Source: Eubacteriaceae bacterium (GTDB lineage: Bacteria; Bacillota; Clostridia; Eubacteriales; Alkalibacteraceae). From it: 26,121 nt of DNA. The notes below the pieces were generated by a model. The model worked only from the letters and a program-made list of their open reading frames with translations. It searched no databases and was not told where the DNA came from. Every line of letters begins with the position of its first letter. Within the stretch, counting starts at the first letter, position 1. The stretch lies in contig DMAW01000092.1 of NCBI GenBank assembly GCA_003446375.1, forward strand, positions 1 through 26,121, read 5' to 3'. The position numbers and the translations under genes are program-made. Shown here in pieces: positions 14,721-23,405 of the stretch.

Positions 14721-15167
14721 TCACCTTTGCAAATTAAGTTTATCCATAATGATTTCTTCTCTTTTCCTCATCTCAGCTTTTTCCTCATCATCCATGTGAT
14801 CATAACCCAGAAGGTGAAGCATCCCATGAACAGTTAAGTAGCACATCTCTCTTTCGAAGCTATGATTATAATCTTGAGACTGTTCCTTAGCCCGTTTGGC
14901 GCATATTATGATATCTCCCAACAATACCGGCTCTGAATCTTCATCTTCATACATTGGAAAAGACAATACATCTGTAACGTTGTCTTTATTTCTGTAAGTT
15001 TTGTTAAGGTCTCTTATTTCTTTATCACCTACAATTGAAATGCTCACCTCAAAGTCTAAATTAAATTCCTCCAAATGGACTGCTTTTTTCACTGCATCTT
15101 CCATCATAGAAATCAATTTATCGGTCAAATCCTCTTTCGAACGGTTTTCTATATATATCTCCATCAT
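14721..15167 (-). CDS. ybeY: rRNA maturation endoribonuclease YbeY
   Basis: YbeY is a metal-dependent endonuclease involved in 16S rRNA 3'-end maturation and ribosome quality control. The 148-residue protein carries the metal-binding signature HGMLHLLGYDH (H114, H118, H124), preceded by the conserved NVTDVLSFP (63-71) and GDI segments. It starts by ATGA overlap with the stop of pgpH, with GAGGAAAA upstream, so translation is coupled. Confidence 0.97.
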   Translation of the reverse strand: MMEIYIENRSKEDLTDKLISMMEDAVKKAVHLEEFNLDFEVSISIVGDKEIRDLNKTYRNKDNVTDVLSFPMYEDEDSEPVLLGDIIICAKRAKEQSQDYNHSFEREMCYLTVHGMLHLLGYDHMDDEEKAEMRKREEIIMDKLNLQR

Positions 15168-17227
15168 TTTTCCTCCGCACTTTTTGAATCTATGCCGATT
15201 TCAGGGTATTCTATCCTCTCATGGTATACACTGTTAAGTATCTTTACAAATACTTCTTTTATTATGCTGATTTCCTTTAAACTCAGATCACATTCATCTA
15301 GCATCCCGTCTGAAAGCTTTTTTTGAAATATTTTATCTACTCTTTCGGCAATTTTATCGTCATTTATACCTTTGATGCTTCTTACGGCAGCTTCAACCGA
15401 ATCCGCCAAAGCAAGGATACCCTCTTCTTTTGTCGAAGGCTTTTTGGCTTCATATTTAAACTTTTCAATTTCAGGCTTTTCATTGCCTTCACTTGCCTTA
15501 TGATAAAAAAACTCTATTGTGCTTTCTCCATGATGAGTAAGTATGAAGTTTCTTACTTCACTAGGTATCTTGTTTTCCTTAGCCATTTCAAAACCTTTTG
15601 TAACGTGGTTTTTAATTATTTGAACGCTTTTTTGCGGCGAAATGAAGTCATGGGGATTTATCTCTCCAAATTGATTCTCAGTAAAATACACTGGAGACAG
15701 GCTCTTTCCTATATCATGATAATACGCTCCTACCCTTACAAGCAGTGAGTTTGCACCTATCTTTTCAGCTGCGCTTTCAGCCAGGTTGCCTACGACTATG
15801 CTGTGATGATATGTTCCCGGTGCATTTGTCATCAGCTTTTTAAGCAGCGGATTATTGGGGTTCGCCAGTTCTACAAGCATTATAGGCGTAGTTATGTCAA
15901 AGGCATATTCCCATATAACCAAAGTTCCGAGGGTGAATATACCTGAAATCAATCCATTTGAAAACCCTAAGATCATATCCATAATTCCGGCAAAGTCAAA
16001 GTTGTGGATTATCAGGTTGTAAGAGCCTATTAAAATTAGATTTACAATTCCCACAGCAAGTCCAGTGCGCATTATATCGGCTCTTTTGCTGATTTTTATC
16101 ATCCCAATGGCACCGATATAGCCATTTAATATATAGGCTGTTATCTGAATCATATTAAAGTCAGAATTCAGACCGGCTATTACTACGAAAAATATGGTGC
16201 TAGTTATGGCAAGCCTCTTATCCGTAAGCAGCGCAATAGTCATTGTCATCATGCTCACCGGAATTATATACGGTGAGATCTTGCTTAATGGAATCGTCAA
16301 AATCACCATCAAAGCAAAAATAATTACAATGATAGAAAATCTTTTGTTGTCTTTTAATATGAATTCCTTATAAAAACTCCTTAAATAAAAATGGTAAACC
16401 GAAAAAATTCCCAATAACAATACTATAATCCCAATTATAAGGTATGGATCGTCGAAATAAGATTTTCTCATCATGTTGTTGTCAACTAACAAATCTATTT
16501 TTTCACTTGTCAGTATCTCTCCACTTTCAACGATGAGCTCTCCAGCCTCGTAGGTTAGTGTAGGAATGGATTGTCTAGCCTCTTCAACTGCCTTTTGAGT
16601 GCTCTCAACATCTAGTATCATATTAGGCTGAATTATTTTAGAAAGTATTTCAGCCCCTATTTCAGAGTATGGCTCATCGGCGCTTTCTTCTTTAAAACCA
16701 CTGACTGCATCTTCCTGAATTTGTGATAGATTTTGCATGCTGATCTCGCCTTGATAGAGCTCATCTAAAGCTGCAACGATTTTATTTTTCAATGCCTCTA
16801 TGTTTTCTGTGCTTAATTCAGCAAGGCTCAACAAAGCAGTGTCAGAAATATTGATGGTTTCTAAACGTATATCTGCTATTTGCGCATCTGTTAATTCTTC
16901 TTTACCCTGAACAGCCGAAAACAAGTTTTCAATTTTATCGACAGCATTTTCATGTGCATTTTCAATTCTCGTATAGACTTGATTTACCCCTGCTGCCTCT
17001 TGGTCTCTAAGTTTTTCAGTAGTTTTTTCATCCACTATGGTGTGTGGAGCAACAATATTTTCTTTAGCCACATCTCCCTGACTATAATTGTAGTTGGGAG
17101 GAAGGGCCGTTAATATCATAACCGTCAATATCGCGAAAAATCCTATCGCTGCTACTAAAATCAAGGGATTTATAGAGTTTTTATTGGCTTTTGCGTTCTT
17201 ACCTCTTATTTTTATCACCACTTGCAT
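15164..17227 (-). CDS. pgpH: PgpH-type HD-domain membrane phosphodiesterase (cyclic-di-AMP hydrolase family)
   Basis: Family members hydrolyse cyclic di-AMP to pApA. The 687-residue protein has an N-terminal membrane helix (22-42), an outside 7TMR-HDED domain (about 43-258), a group of membrane helices (about 262-455), and a cytoplasmic HD domain from about 470 with GTYHHSIVVGNLAE, the metal-binding H504-D505 in YYHDIGK, and THHGE (565-569). The arrangement is that of Listeria and Bacillus PgpH. The frame overlaps phoH by 29 bp. The ATG at 17227 has no good ribosome binding site, and GTG codons at 17221 and 17218 are alternatives, so the exact start is uncertain; coupling to phoH is likely. 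Confidence 0.93.
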   Translation of the reverse strand: MQVVIKIRGKNAKANKNSINPLILVAAIGFFAILTVMILTALPPNYNYSQGDVAKENIVAPHTIVDEKTTEKLRDQEAAGVNQVYTRIENAHENAVDKIENLFSAVQGKEELTDAQIADIRLETINISDTALLSLAELSTENIEALKNKIVAALDELYQGEISMQNLSQIQEDAVSGFKEESADEPYSEIGAEILSKIIQPNMILDVESTQKAVEEARQSIPTLTYEAGELIVESGEILTSEKIDLLVDNNMMRKSYFDDPYLIIGIIVLLLGIFSVYHFYLRSFYKEFILKDNKRFSIIVIIFALMVILTIPLSKISPYIIPVSMMTMTIALLTDKRLAITSTIFFVVIAGLNSDFNMIQITAYILNGYIGAIGMIKISKRADIMRTGLAVGIVNLILIGSYNLIIHNFDFAGIMDMILGFSNGLISGIFTLGTLVIWEYAFDITTPIMLVELANPNNPLLKKLMTNAPGTYHHSIVVGNLAESAAEKIGANSLLVRVGAYYHDIGKSLSPVYFTENQFGEINPHDFISPQKSVQIIKNHVTKGFEMAKENKIPSEVRNFILTHHGESTIEFFYHKASEGNEKPEIEKFKYEAKKPSTKEEGILALADSVEAAVRSIKGINDDKIAERVDKIFQKKLSDGMLDECDLSLKEISIIKEVFVKILNSVYHERIEYPEIGIDSKSAEEK

Positions 17228-18194
17228 TTTTCATTTTTTTGTTTTCATAAGCTTCGTAAGCATTAATTATCTTTTGAACCAGCTTATGTCTTACCACATC
17301 ACGTTGTGTAAAATTTATGAATGATATTCCGTCAATGTCCCTTAGTATTTGAGTTACTTTTACTAATCCGGAAATTTTGCCTCCCGGTAAATCTATCTGA
17401 GTAATGTCACCGGTTATCACCGCTTTAGAACCAAAGCCCAGTCTGGTCAAGAACATTTTCATTTGCTCTGGGGTGGTGTTTTGAGCTTCATCTAGTATAA
17501 TAAATGAATCATCCAGGGTCCTTCCTCTCATATAGGCTAAAGGCGCCACTTCTATAAGGCCTTTTTCCCTATATTTCATGTATGTTTCAGGTCCGAGAAT
17601 ATCATATAAGGCATCATACAAAGGTCTTAAATAAGGGTCTACTTTTTCTTGAAGATCCCCGGGAAGAAACCCTAGGCTCTCACCCGCTTCAACTGCAGGG
17701 CGCGTCAATATTATCCTGTTGACCTCTTCTCTTTTAAAGGCTTTGATTGCCATCGCCATTGCCAAATAAGTTTTTCCTGTTCCTGCAGGCCCGATGCCAA
17801 ATACTATCTCGTTTTTTTCTATGGCATCAATGTATTTCTTTTGTCCCAAGGTCTTTGGAAGAATCTTTTTGCCTCTGACAGTATAACAGACTATCTCCTT
17901 AAGGCTTTCCAAATCATCTTTGTCGCCTTTTTCAATTATATCTATCAAATAGGATAAACTTTGTTGATCGATAGCAATATTGTCATTGACCATATCATTT
18001 AGTTTGTTTAAAACCTTTATTGCTTTTTCTATATTTTTGTCTTCTCCTATCAATTTCAAACTATTTTCTCTCGTCAGAACTCGAACGTTGAATTTTTTTT
18101 CAATTTCTTTAATATTTTCATCGAATTTCCCGTATATTTTCATAATGGAATCGGCATTATTCAACTCAAGTATCTTTTCAGTGATCAGTTCCAA
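17199..18194 (-). CDS. phoH: PhoH-like ATPase
   Basis: A P-loop ATPase often found beside ybeY and thought to act in RNA metabolism or stress; the reaction is not settled. The 331-residue protein has an N-terminal KH-like region (about 1-70) and a RecA-like ATPase core with Walker A GPAGTGKT (135-142) and Walker B FIILDEAQN (231-239), followed by TGDITQIDLP. The start is TTG at 18194 with AAGGAGG 7 nt upstream, one of the best ribosome binding sites in the window. It appears to be the first gene of the phoH-to-recO run. The promoter in the 155 bp upstream is not clear. Confidence 0.95.
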   Translation of the reverse strand: MELITEKILELNNADSIMKIYGKFDENIKEIEKKFNVRVLTRENSLKLIGEDKNIEKAIKVLNKLNDMVNDNIAIDQQSLSYLIDIIEKGDKDDLESLKEIVCYTVRGKKILPKTLGQKKYIDAIEKNEIVFGIGPAGTGKTYLAMAMAIKAFKREEVNRIILTRPAVEAGESLGFLPGDLQEKVDPYLRPLYDALYDILGPETYMKYREKGLIEVAPLAYMRGRTLDDSFIILDEAQNTTPEQMKMFLTRLGFGSKAVITGDITQIDLPGGKISGLVKVTQILRDIDGISFINFTQRDVVRHKLVQKIINAYEAYENKKMKNASGDKNKR

Positions 18195-18349
18195 TAAACA
18201 TCCTCCTTGAAAATAAAATCTAATAAACCAATAATACCATATTACAAGCTAATATTCCACTTTGTTGATTGACCAACGGATATAGATAATTTGATAAAAA
18301 CAAAAATCCCAGTCATCAAGTTTAGCAATCAACTTCCGTATAAATATCA

Positions 18350-18375
18350 AGAGGCTACCATTTAAGGTAGCCTCT
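18350..18375 (-). terminator. Rho-independent terminator of rpsU-yqeY
   Basis: A perfect 10-bp stem, AGAGGCTACC / GGTAGCCTCT, with a 6-nt loop, about 7 bp after the yqeY stop. On the minus strand it is followed by the moderately T-rich TGATATTTAT. The stem is strong enough to work in either direction. Confidence 0.75.
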
Positions 18376-18381
18376 CTTATC

Positions 18382-18831
18382 TTATTGCTCGTTTAGTATC
18401 TCTTTTACGATTTTGTTGATCATTGTCCCGTCTGCCCTGCCTTTTACTTTCGGCATTACAGTCGACATGACTTTACCCATATCTTTAATGGACGTTGCAC
18501 CCACTTCTTTAATCGCATCAGATACGATTACTTTTAATTCTTCTTCTGTCAATTGCTTTGGAAGGTAATCCATTAAAATGTCTAGCTCTTTTGCAGTCTG
18601 TTCCATTAGATCTTCTCGCTGAGCTTTTTTAAATTCCTCTAAAGCGTCTTTTCGCTGTTTTACTTGCTTGGCAATTACACCCAAGACATCTTCATCGTTT
18701 AGAACAATTTTGTTGTCCTTTTCACTTTGAAGTATCGCAGCCCTGACCATGGTTATAGTCGCTTTCTTAACGTTGTCTTTTTCTCTCATAGATATCTTTA
18801 AATCAGACATCAACCTATCTTTGAGTGACAA
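18382..18831 (-). CDS. yqeY: GatB/YqeY domain protein
   Basis: A 149-residue helical protein of the YqeY family, related to the C-terminal tRNA-binding domain of the GatB amidotransferase subunit. The function of the free-standing form is unknown, but it is almost always next to rpsU. Characteristic segments are the N-terminal KDRLMSDLKISMREKD, the central YLPKQLTEEEL, and the C-terminal GKVMSTVMPKVKGRADG. The start is TTG at 18831 with GGGGTGAT just upstream. It lies 11 bp after rpsU and is followed by a terminator, so it is the last gene of a two-gene unit. Confidence 0.95.
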   Translation of the reverse strand: MSLKDRLMSDLKISMREKDNVKKATITMVRAAILQSEKDNKIVLNDEDVLGVIAKQVKQRKDALEEFKKAQREDLMEQTAKELDILMDYLPKQLTEEELKVIVSDAIKEVGATSIKDMGKVMSTVMPKVKGRADGTMINKIVKEILNEQ

Positions 18832-18842
18832 GCTATCACCCC

Positions 18843-19025
18843 TTATCTAAGCTTTTTATTTCTCTTTCTGGCTGCTTCGGATTTCTTTTTCCTTTTTACG
18901 CTCGGCTTTTCGTAATGTTCTCTCTTTCTTATTTCAGACATTACCCCAGCTCTGGCAGTTTTTTTCTTAAATCTGCGAAGTGCGTTTTCCAATGACTCGC
19001 CATCTTTGATTTTAACTTCTGACAT
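18843..19025 (-). CDS. rpsU: 30S ribosomal protein S21
   Basis: A 60-residue, very basic small-subunit protein. It has the family pattern ESLENALRRFKKKTARAGVMSE followed by REHYEKPSVKRKKK and a lysine/arginine-rich tail. S21 helps the 30S subunit start translation. GGGAGGGTGG precedes the ATG. A consensus promoter lies 76-105 bp upstream, giving a 5' leader of about 70 nt that contains a small hairpin (TTGTA/TACAA arms near 19074-19092). A regulatory role for the leader is possible but unproven. Confidence 0.98.
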   Translation of the reverse strand: MSEVKIKDGESLENALRRFKKKTARAGVMSEIRKREHYEKPSVKRKKKSEAARKRNKKLR

Positions 19026-19100
19026 TTTCCACCCTCCCCTCTACTACAATAATGCAACAGAATAGTATTAGTTTTGTAGCGGGTATTTACAACAACTCAT

Positions 19101-19130
19101 ATTATATATCAGGGGCTTGCATTATGTCAA
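19101..19130 (-). promoter_or_regulatory. Sigma-A promoter of rpsU-yqeY
   Basis: A perfect -35 TTGACA (19125-19130) and a perfect -10 TATAAT (19101-19106) separated by 18 bp, on the minus strand in the hinT-rpsU gap. It is the strongest promoter match in the window, as expected for a ribosomal protein gene. A 10-bp palindrome (AACTTAAGTT, 19150-19159) lies 20 bp upstream of the -35. Confidence 0.88.
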
Positions 19131-19168
19131 TATACCTTGTAAACTTTGCAACTTAAGTTAAGTCAACT

Positions 19169-19510
19169 TTACCCCGGCGGCCAAGTCAATCCCCTGCCAC
19201 CAAGAAGATGATAATGGATGTGGTCTACAGTTTGTCCCCCATCCTCTCCACAATTGTTTACCAACCTAAAACCAGAATCAACTATGCCGAACTTAAGTGC
19301 CAATCGGTTGGCTACCATGTGTATGTCTGAAATAATGCAGTTGCCTGCCGGTACCGTCAGGATAGAATCGTAGTGTTCCTTGGGGATAATCAGAACATGA
19401 ACCGGTGCCTGAGGGTTTATATCATTTATCGCTATTACTTTATCGTCCTCATACACAATTTCAGCAGGTATCTCTTTCCTCGTGATTTTGCAAAATATAC
19501 AATCTTCCAT
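19169..19510 (-). CDS. hinT: HIT-family purine nucleoside phosphoramidase (HinT)
   Basis: Histidine-triad hydrolases cleave AMP-N bonds such as those of adenylated amines. The 113-residue protein has the zinc-type CIFCKI start (C4, C7), the substrate-binding NDINPQAPVHVLIIPK, and the triad H97-x-H99-x-H101 followed by LLGGR and the family ending WPPG. GGAGGGCGAG precedes the ATG. It lies 13 bp after mtaB. No clear terminator separates it from the rpsU promoter. Confidence 0.97.
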   Translation of the reverse strand: MEDCIFCKITRKEIPAEIVYEDDKVIAINDINPQAPVHVLIIPKEHYDSILTVPAGNCIISDIHMVANRLALKFGIVDSGFRLVNNCGEDGGQTVDHIHYHLLGGRGLTWPPG

Positions 19511-19523
19511 TAACTCGCCCTCC

Positions 19524-20831
19524 TTAGATATTTGTCAATTCTCCAGTCAAGATGCCTTTGTCCACTCCAGTCAATTCAACCTTTAGAATCTGAGATTCAA
19601 TATCAATATTTGATTTCACTTTGACACTTAGATAATTATCTGTATGTCCTTGGTAAACACCGATTATATCATCTGTCTTTTGCTCAAACAAAACATCCAT
19701 TGTTCTTCCAATAAATTTGTTTTGATACTCGGACTTCAAAGCTTCACCCACTTCAATAAGAATCTTGCTTCTTTCTTCCTTGATTCTTTCAGGCACTTGA
19801 TTATCGTACTGAGCCGCAGGAGTCCCTTCCCTCTTTGAATACTTGAATACGTGAAGTGCCGAAAATCCGATTTTTCTAACATAGTCTACAGTCTCTTCAA
19901 AATCTTCTTGAGTTTCACCGGGAAATCCTACCATTACATCAGTAGTAATAGATGGATCATTGAAATGTTCTCTGATGTCACTTACGACCTTAAGGTAATC
20001 TTCCTTAGTATATCGGCGCTTCATGTCTCTTAAAGTCTTTGCGGCTCCGCTTTGCATGGACACATGAAAGTGGGGACACACTTTTTCCAGCTTTGAGGAA
20101 GCTTCGAGAAATTCCTTAGTCAATAAGTTAGGTTCCAAAGAACTTACTCTTATGCGCTTTAGTTCTTTTACGGCATTGAGTTCTTTTAAAAGCTCCAACA
20201 GATTAGCTGACTTCAGGTCTTTTCCGTAAGCTGAAATGTTTATTCCCGTCAGGACAAGCTCTTTGCTTCCATTTGCGACCATCCGCTTGGCTTCTTCTAT
20301 TATATTTTCCGGTTTGCGACTTCTGACCGGACCTCTGGCATAGGGTATGATACAGTATGTGCAGAATTGATCGCACCCTTCCTGTACCTTTATAAATCCT
20401 CTTTCTCTGCCGGATATTTCATCTACCTTTAACTCTTCATATTCTTTAAGTGCCATGATGTTTTTTACTGCATTTATCCTCTGTCCCTTTTTCCTGGCAC
20501 TATTTATGTAATGAATTATCTTGTTTCTGTCATCATTTCCGATTATCAAGTCAACCTCAGGCATATTTTCAAGCTGTTCGGAGGCAGTCTGTGCATAACA
20601 ACCACAAACTACGACGAATGAATCCGGATTATTTCGCTTTGCTTTTCGTATCATCTGCCTTGACTTTCTGTCCCCTAGATTCGTAACTGTACATGTATTT
20701 ATCACGTATACGTCTGCCGTTTCCTTAAAGTCCACTATATTATAATTTTCTTTTTCAAGCAATTCCATAATTGCTTCGCTATCATATGTATTGACTTTGC
20801 ATCCCAAAGTATGAATAGCGGCTGTTTTCAT
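19524..20831 (-). CDS. mtaB: tRNA t6A37 methylthiotransferase MtaB
   Basis: A radical-SAM enzyme that adds a methylthio group to t6A37 of ANN-decoding tRNAs. The 435-residue protein has an N-terminal MTTase domain with cluster cysteines C11, C47 and C78 (the last in CGCYAQ). The radical-SAM motif is C153-xxx-C157-xx-C160 in GCDQFCTYC, followed by IPYARGPVRSR, and a C-terminal TRAM domain (about 370-433) binds RNA. The start MKTAAIHTLGCKVN is that of the MtaB subgroup and separates it from MiaB and RimO. GAGG lies 6 nt before the ATG. It is probably cotranscribed with rsmE (23 bp upstream) and hinT. Confidence 0.96.
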   Translation of the reverse strand: MKTAAIHTLGCKVNTYDSEAIMELLEKENYNIVDFKETADVYVINTCTVTNLGDRKSRQMIRKAKRNNPDSFVVVCGCYAQTASEQLENMPEVDLIIGNDDRNKIIHYINSARKKGQRINAVKNIMALKEYEELKVDEISGRERGFIKVQEGCDQFCTYCIIPYARGPVRSRKPENIIEEAKRMVANGSKELVLTGINISAYGKDLKSANLLELLKELNAVKELKRIRVSSLEPNLLTKEFLEASSKLEKVCPHFHVSMQSGAAKTLRDMKRRYTKEDYLKVVSDIREHFNDPSITTDVMVGFPGETQEDFEETVDYVRKIGFSALHVFKYSKREGTPAAQYDNQVPERIKEERSKILIEVGEALKSEYQNKFIGRTMDVLFEQKTDDIIGVYQGHTDNYLSVKVKSNIDIESQILKVELTGVDKGILTGELTNI

Positions 20832-20854
20832 GTTATTCCTCTTCCTTCCTGATA

Positions 20855-21586
20855 TTACAGCTCATACTGATATACGATCATGGATAGCAAGGCCATTCCT
20901 GCCGTTTCAGTTCTAAGTATTCTTTTTCCGAGACTTATTGAGATTACGCCTCTATCCTTTAACATTTCAATTTCAGCTTCATCGAATCCACCTTCCGGTC
21001 CGATTATTATTCCTATCTTTTCCGGTTTGCTGCAATCTGAAAAAACATTTTTCAAACTTTTAATTTCTTTCTCAAAAGCTACTATATTTACAGTATTGTT
21101 TTTCAATAAAGCTAAAGCATCTTTTAAATCCAAGGGTTCTCTTACCAAAGGCACTTTGCCTCTTCCGGATTGTTTTGATGCCTCCAACGAAATTTTATTC
21201 CATCTAACGACTTTTTTGTTCGAATCTGTTAATTTTACCACAGTGCGCATAGTTACAATCGGAACTATTTCATCAATGCCGAGTTCGACGCATTTTTGAA
21301 TTATAGTCTCCATTTTTTGTCCTTTAGGCAAACCTTGGTACAACACCGTCTTCACTTTCATTTCGCTTTGATTTTGTTGAATGCCTATTACCTTGGCAAT
21401 AGTTAGATTTCTAGATATTTCAAATACTTCGCACAGATACTCAGTTTCATTTTCTGAGCATGCAACCAAATTTTCTCCCTGCTTCATTCTTAGCACCTTG
21501 GAAATATGCTGATGATCTTCTCCTGTAATTTCAATTAAGTCTCCGACATCGGTCTTGTTCGAAACATCCAAAAAAAACCTATGCAT
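20855..21586 (-). CDS. rsmE: 16S rRNA (uracil1498-N3)-methyltransferase RsmE
   Basis: A SPOUT-fold dimeric methyltransferase that modifies U1498 of 16S rRNA near the decoding site. The 243-residue protein has the N-terminal PUA-like region (MHRFF, then HHQHISKVLRMKQGE-like residues) and the knotted SAM site IGIIIGPEGGFDEAEI followed by SLGKRILRTETA. Its start overlaps the prmA 3' end by 8 bp, with GGAGG directly abutting the ATG. That spacing is too short for independent initiation and points to coupling with prmA. The prmA-rsmE pair is conserved in Firmicutes. Confidence 0.96.
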   Translation of the reverse strand: MHRFFLDVSNKTDVGDLIEITGEDHQHISKVLRMKQGENLVACSENETEYLCEVFEISRNLTIAKVIGIQQNQSEMKVKTVLYQGLPKGQKMETIIQKCVELGIDEIVPIVTMRTVVKLTDSNKKVVRWNKISLEASKQSGRGKVPLVREPLDLKDALALLKNNTVNIVAFEKEIKSLKNVFSDCSKPEKIGIIIGPEGGFDEAEIEMLKDRGVISISLGKRILRTETAGMALLSMIVYQYEL

Positions 21587-22535
21587 CCTCCACCATCTTC
21601 TTTCTAGCTACTACAGATGCCCAATCGTTTAGTTGTTCTACTTCTACTATTTCAAACCCTTCTGCCACGACATTTTCCATCACCTCGTCAAGTTTGTCAA
21701 GTATTATGCCCGAAGATATGAAAAGGCCTCCTTCTTTTAAGTAAGGTTTGATTTGAGTAGCAAGATTTATTATTACTTCTGCCAGTATATTTGCAACTAT
21801 AACATCTGCCTGTTCGTGTATTACATCCATAAGGTCGCCTTCTCTTACTTCAATAAGGTTCTCCAAATGATTTTTTTCTACATTTTCTCTTGCAACCTTC
21901 ACCGCCATTGAATCCAAGTCTACGGCAATGACCTTCTTGCACTTTAATTTGCCTGCTGCTAAAGCAAGTATTCCCGATCCGCAGCCTATATCTATCACAA
22001 TGTCATCGCGCTTGACATACTGCTCGAGATTTCCTATGCAAAGCTGAGTGGTTTCGTGCAATCCGGAACCAAAAGCCATTCCCGGATCAATCTCGATAAC
22101 AAGGTCCCCCTCTTCCTTGTAGTAGCTTTCCCAAGTCGGCTTTATTACAAAATTGCTGCCTACTTTTACAGGTTTGTAGTACTTTTTCCAAGAGTTTGAC
22201 CAGTCTTCCTGATTCACCTCGGTAATTGTAAGCTCACAGCTTCCAGGATCTAAGCCACATGCCGGCAATGTCTTTATTCTCATAAGTATGTTATTGATTT
22301 TTTCGGAATGATCGGTAGTTTCGCTTAAATATCCTTTGATTATGCTGGACTGAGGATCCATCTCAAGCAAAGCCTCGTCGTAATAATCCCAGCTAAGCGG
22401 GTTGTTGTTTCGCATTATCATCATGTCATTTGGCGACTCTATAACTACTCCCTCGGCGCCTTCTTCATAAAAAATATTCGAAACGGCTTCTTCCGCTTCA
22501 GGTGTTGTCTTAATCTGGACTTCAATCCACTTCAT
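21579..22535 (-). CDS. prmA: Ribosomal protein L11 methyltransferase PrmA
   Basis: PrmA trimethylates residues of ribosomal protein L11 using SAM. The 318-residue protein has an N-terminal L11-recognition domain (MKWIEVQIKTTPEAEEAVSN), then DPGMAFGSGLHETT and the class I SAM motif IDIGCGSGILALAAGKL, with VIAVDLDSMAV binding the ribose. A further NILAEVI segment matches the family catalytic region. GGAGG lies 7 nt before the ATG. A good promoter stands 33-61 bp upstream, making prmA first in prmA-rsmE-mtaB-hinT. In many Firmicutes prmA follows dnaJ; here a TraX-family gene is upstream instead. Confidence 0.97.
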   Translation of the reverse strand: MKWIEVQIKTTPEAEEAVSNIFYEEGAEGVVIESPNDMMIMRNNNPLSWDYYDEALLEMDPQSSIIKGYLSETTDHSEKINNILMRIKTLPACGLDPGSCELTITEVNQEDWSNSWKKYYKPVKVGSNFVIKPTWESYYKEEGDLVIEIDPGMAFGSGLHETTQLCIGNLEQYVKRDDIVIDIGCGSGILALAAGKLKCKKVIAVDLDSMAVKVARENVEKNHLENLIEVREGDLMDVIHEQADVIVANILAEVIINLATQIKPYLKEGGLFISSGIILDKLDEVMENVVAEGFEIVEVEQLNDWASVVARKKMVEDA

Positions 22536-22567
22536 TGTATGCCTCCATTTTCATCTTTGCTACCGTT

Positions 22568-22596
22568 ATTATATATAATGGCTTTTGATAAATCAA
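22568..22596 (-). promoter_or_regulatory. Sigma-A promoter of prmA-rsmE-mtaB-hinT
   Basis: On the minus strand, TTGATT (22591-22596), a 17-bp spacer and a perfect TATAAT (22568-22573), between the TraX-family stop (22615) and the prmA ATG (22535). No terminator precedes it, so readthrough from the TraX-family gene is possible. Confidence 0.75.
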
Positions 22597-22614
22597 TACC
22601 GTCGTCAGAGATTC

Positions 22615-23307
22615 CTAAAGCAGTGCATTGTAAATCAAGGCTATCAGCATCATATGCAAGGGGTAAAACAGATAGAAAAAATATCTAGGCAGTCTCACAT
22701 TTATTTTAAACTTCCTATCGATTATATATACGGAAAGAACGCTTAACAACTGAAGGTTTGAAAATACATCGATTATGCTTCTGCCTGCGGATAAAATAAT
22801 CGCTGAAAGGTATAATACCGTAACAGCAAATATCCCCGCGCTTCTTTGTATGTGGTCTTTGGCAATATAAAAAACTGCTACACATGCAATTCCATATAAT
22901 CCGTAATCAAATCTTATGCCCGCAAATTCCAGCGCCACTACAGGCAATATTCCAACTAAAACCATATTCATCCACTTTTTTTCTTTAATATACTTTAGAA
23001 CCAATAATGCAAAAAAGAATGTAAATAAAACATTCTGATACCCCGGCTCTTGCGTGACTATCATGGAAAAGGCATAGAAAGGATATGAAGATAAAATTGC
23101 GAACATCAGCATTCTAAATATATACTTGCCTTCGTTTCTCGTCTTTTTAAATCCCAGCGCTACCTGATATGCAAATATAGGAAATGCCAATCTTCCTATG
23201 GCTCTTAAAATTATCATCTGCGGAAAAAAAACTGCCCCTAAATGATCAATAAGCATCGAAATGGCTCCGACCGCCTTCAAAATATCGTTTTTGTTGTTAT
23301 TCTCCAT
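22615..23307 (-). CDS. TraX-family multispanning membrane protein
   Basis: A 230-residue hydrophobic protein with about eight predicted membrane spans. The N-terminal KAVGAISMLIDHLGAVFFP and the RAIGRLAFPIFAYQVALGF segment are the hallmark of the TraX family, named after the F-plasmid pilin acetylase. Chromosomal TraX-like proteins are common in Clostridia and are thought to be membrane acyltransferases; the substrate is unknown. The ATG at 23307 is preferred over 23313 because GGTGGG lies 6 nt upstream. It is divergent from the ACT/DUF711 pair, sharing a 183-bp intergenic region, and no conjugation genes surround it. Confidence 0.85.
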   Translation of the reverse strand: MENNNKNDILKAVGAISMLIDHLGAVFFPQMIILRAIGRLAFPIFAYQVALGFKKTRNEGKYIFRMLMFAILSSYPFYAFSMIVTQEPGYQNVLFTFFFALLVLKYIKEKKWMNMVLVGILPVVALEFAGIRFDYGLYGIACVAVFYIAKDHIQRSAGIFAVTVLYLSAIILSAGRSIIDVFSNLQLLSVLSVYIIDRKFKINVRLPRYFFYLFYPLHMMLIALIYNALL

Positions 23308-23356
23308 GTACATCCCACCTTTTGATCATGATATCGTAAGTCATATTCGCTTCACA

Positions 23357-23385
23357 TTTACATTTAAATTTTTCAGTGATATAAT
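23357..23385 (+). promoter_or_regulatory. Sigma-A promoter of the ACT-DUF711 pair
   Basis: TTTACA (23357-23362), a 17-bp spacer and a perfect TATAAT (23380-23385) on the plus strand. Transcription would start near 23392, leaving a leader of about 100 nt before the ATG at 23491. Confidence 0.78.
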
Positions 23386-23405
23386 GTTATAAATTTATTA
23401 TACTT

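Noticed and set aside
22615..23307. TraX-family gene as a sign of a conjugative element
   Set aside because: No relaxase, coupling protein or other transfer gene is nearby. Chromosomal TraX-like proteins are widespread and the flanks are housekeeping genes.
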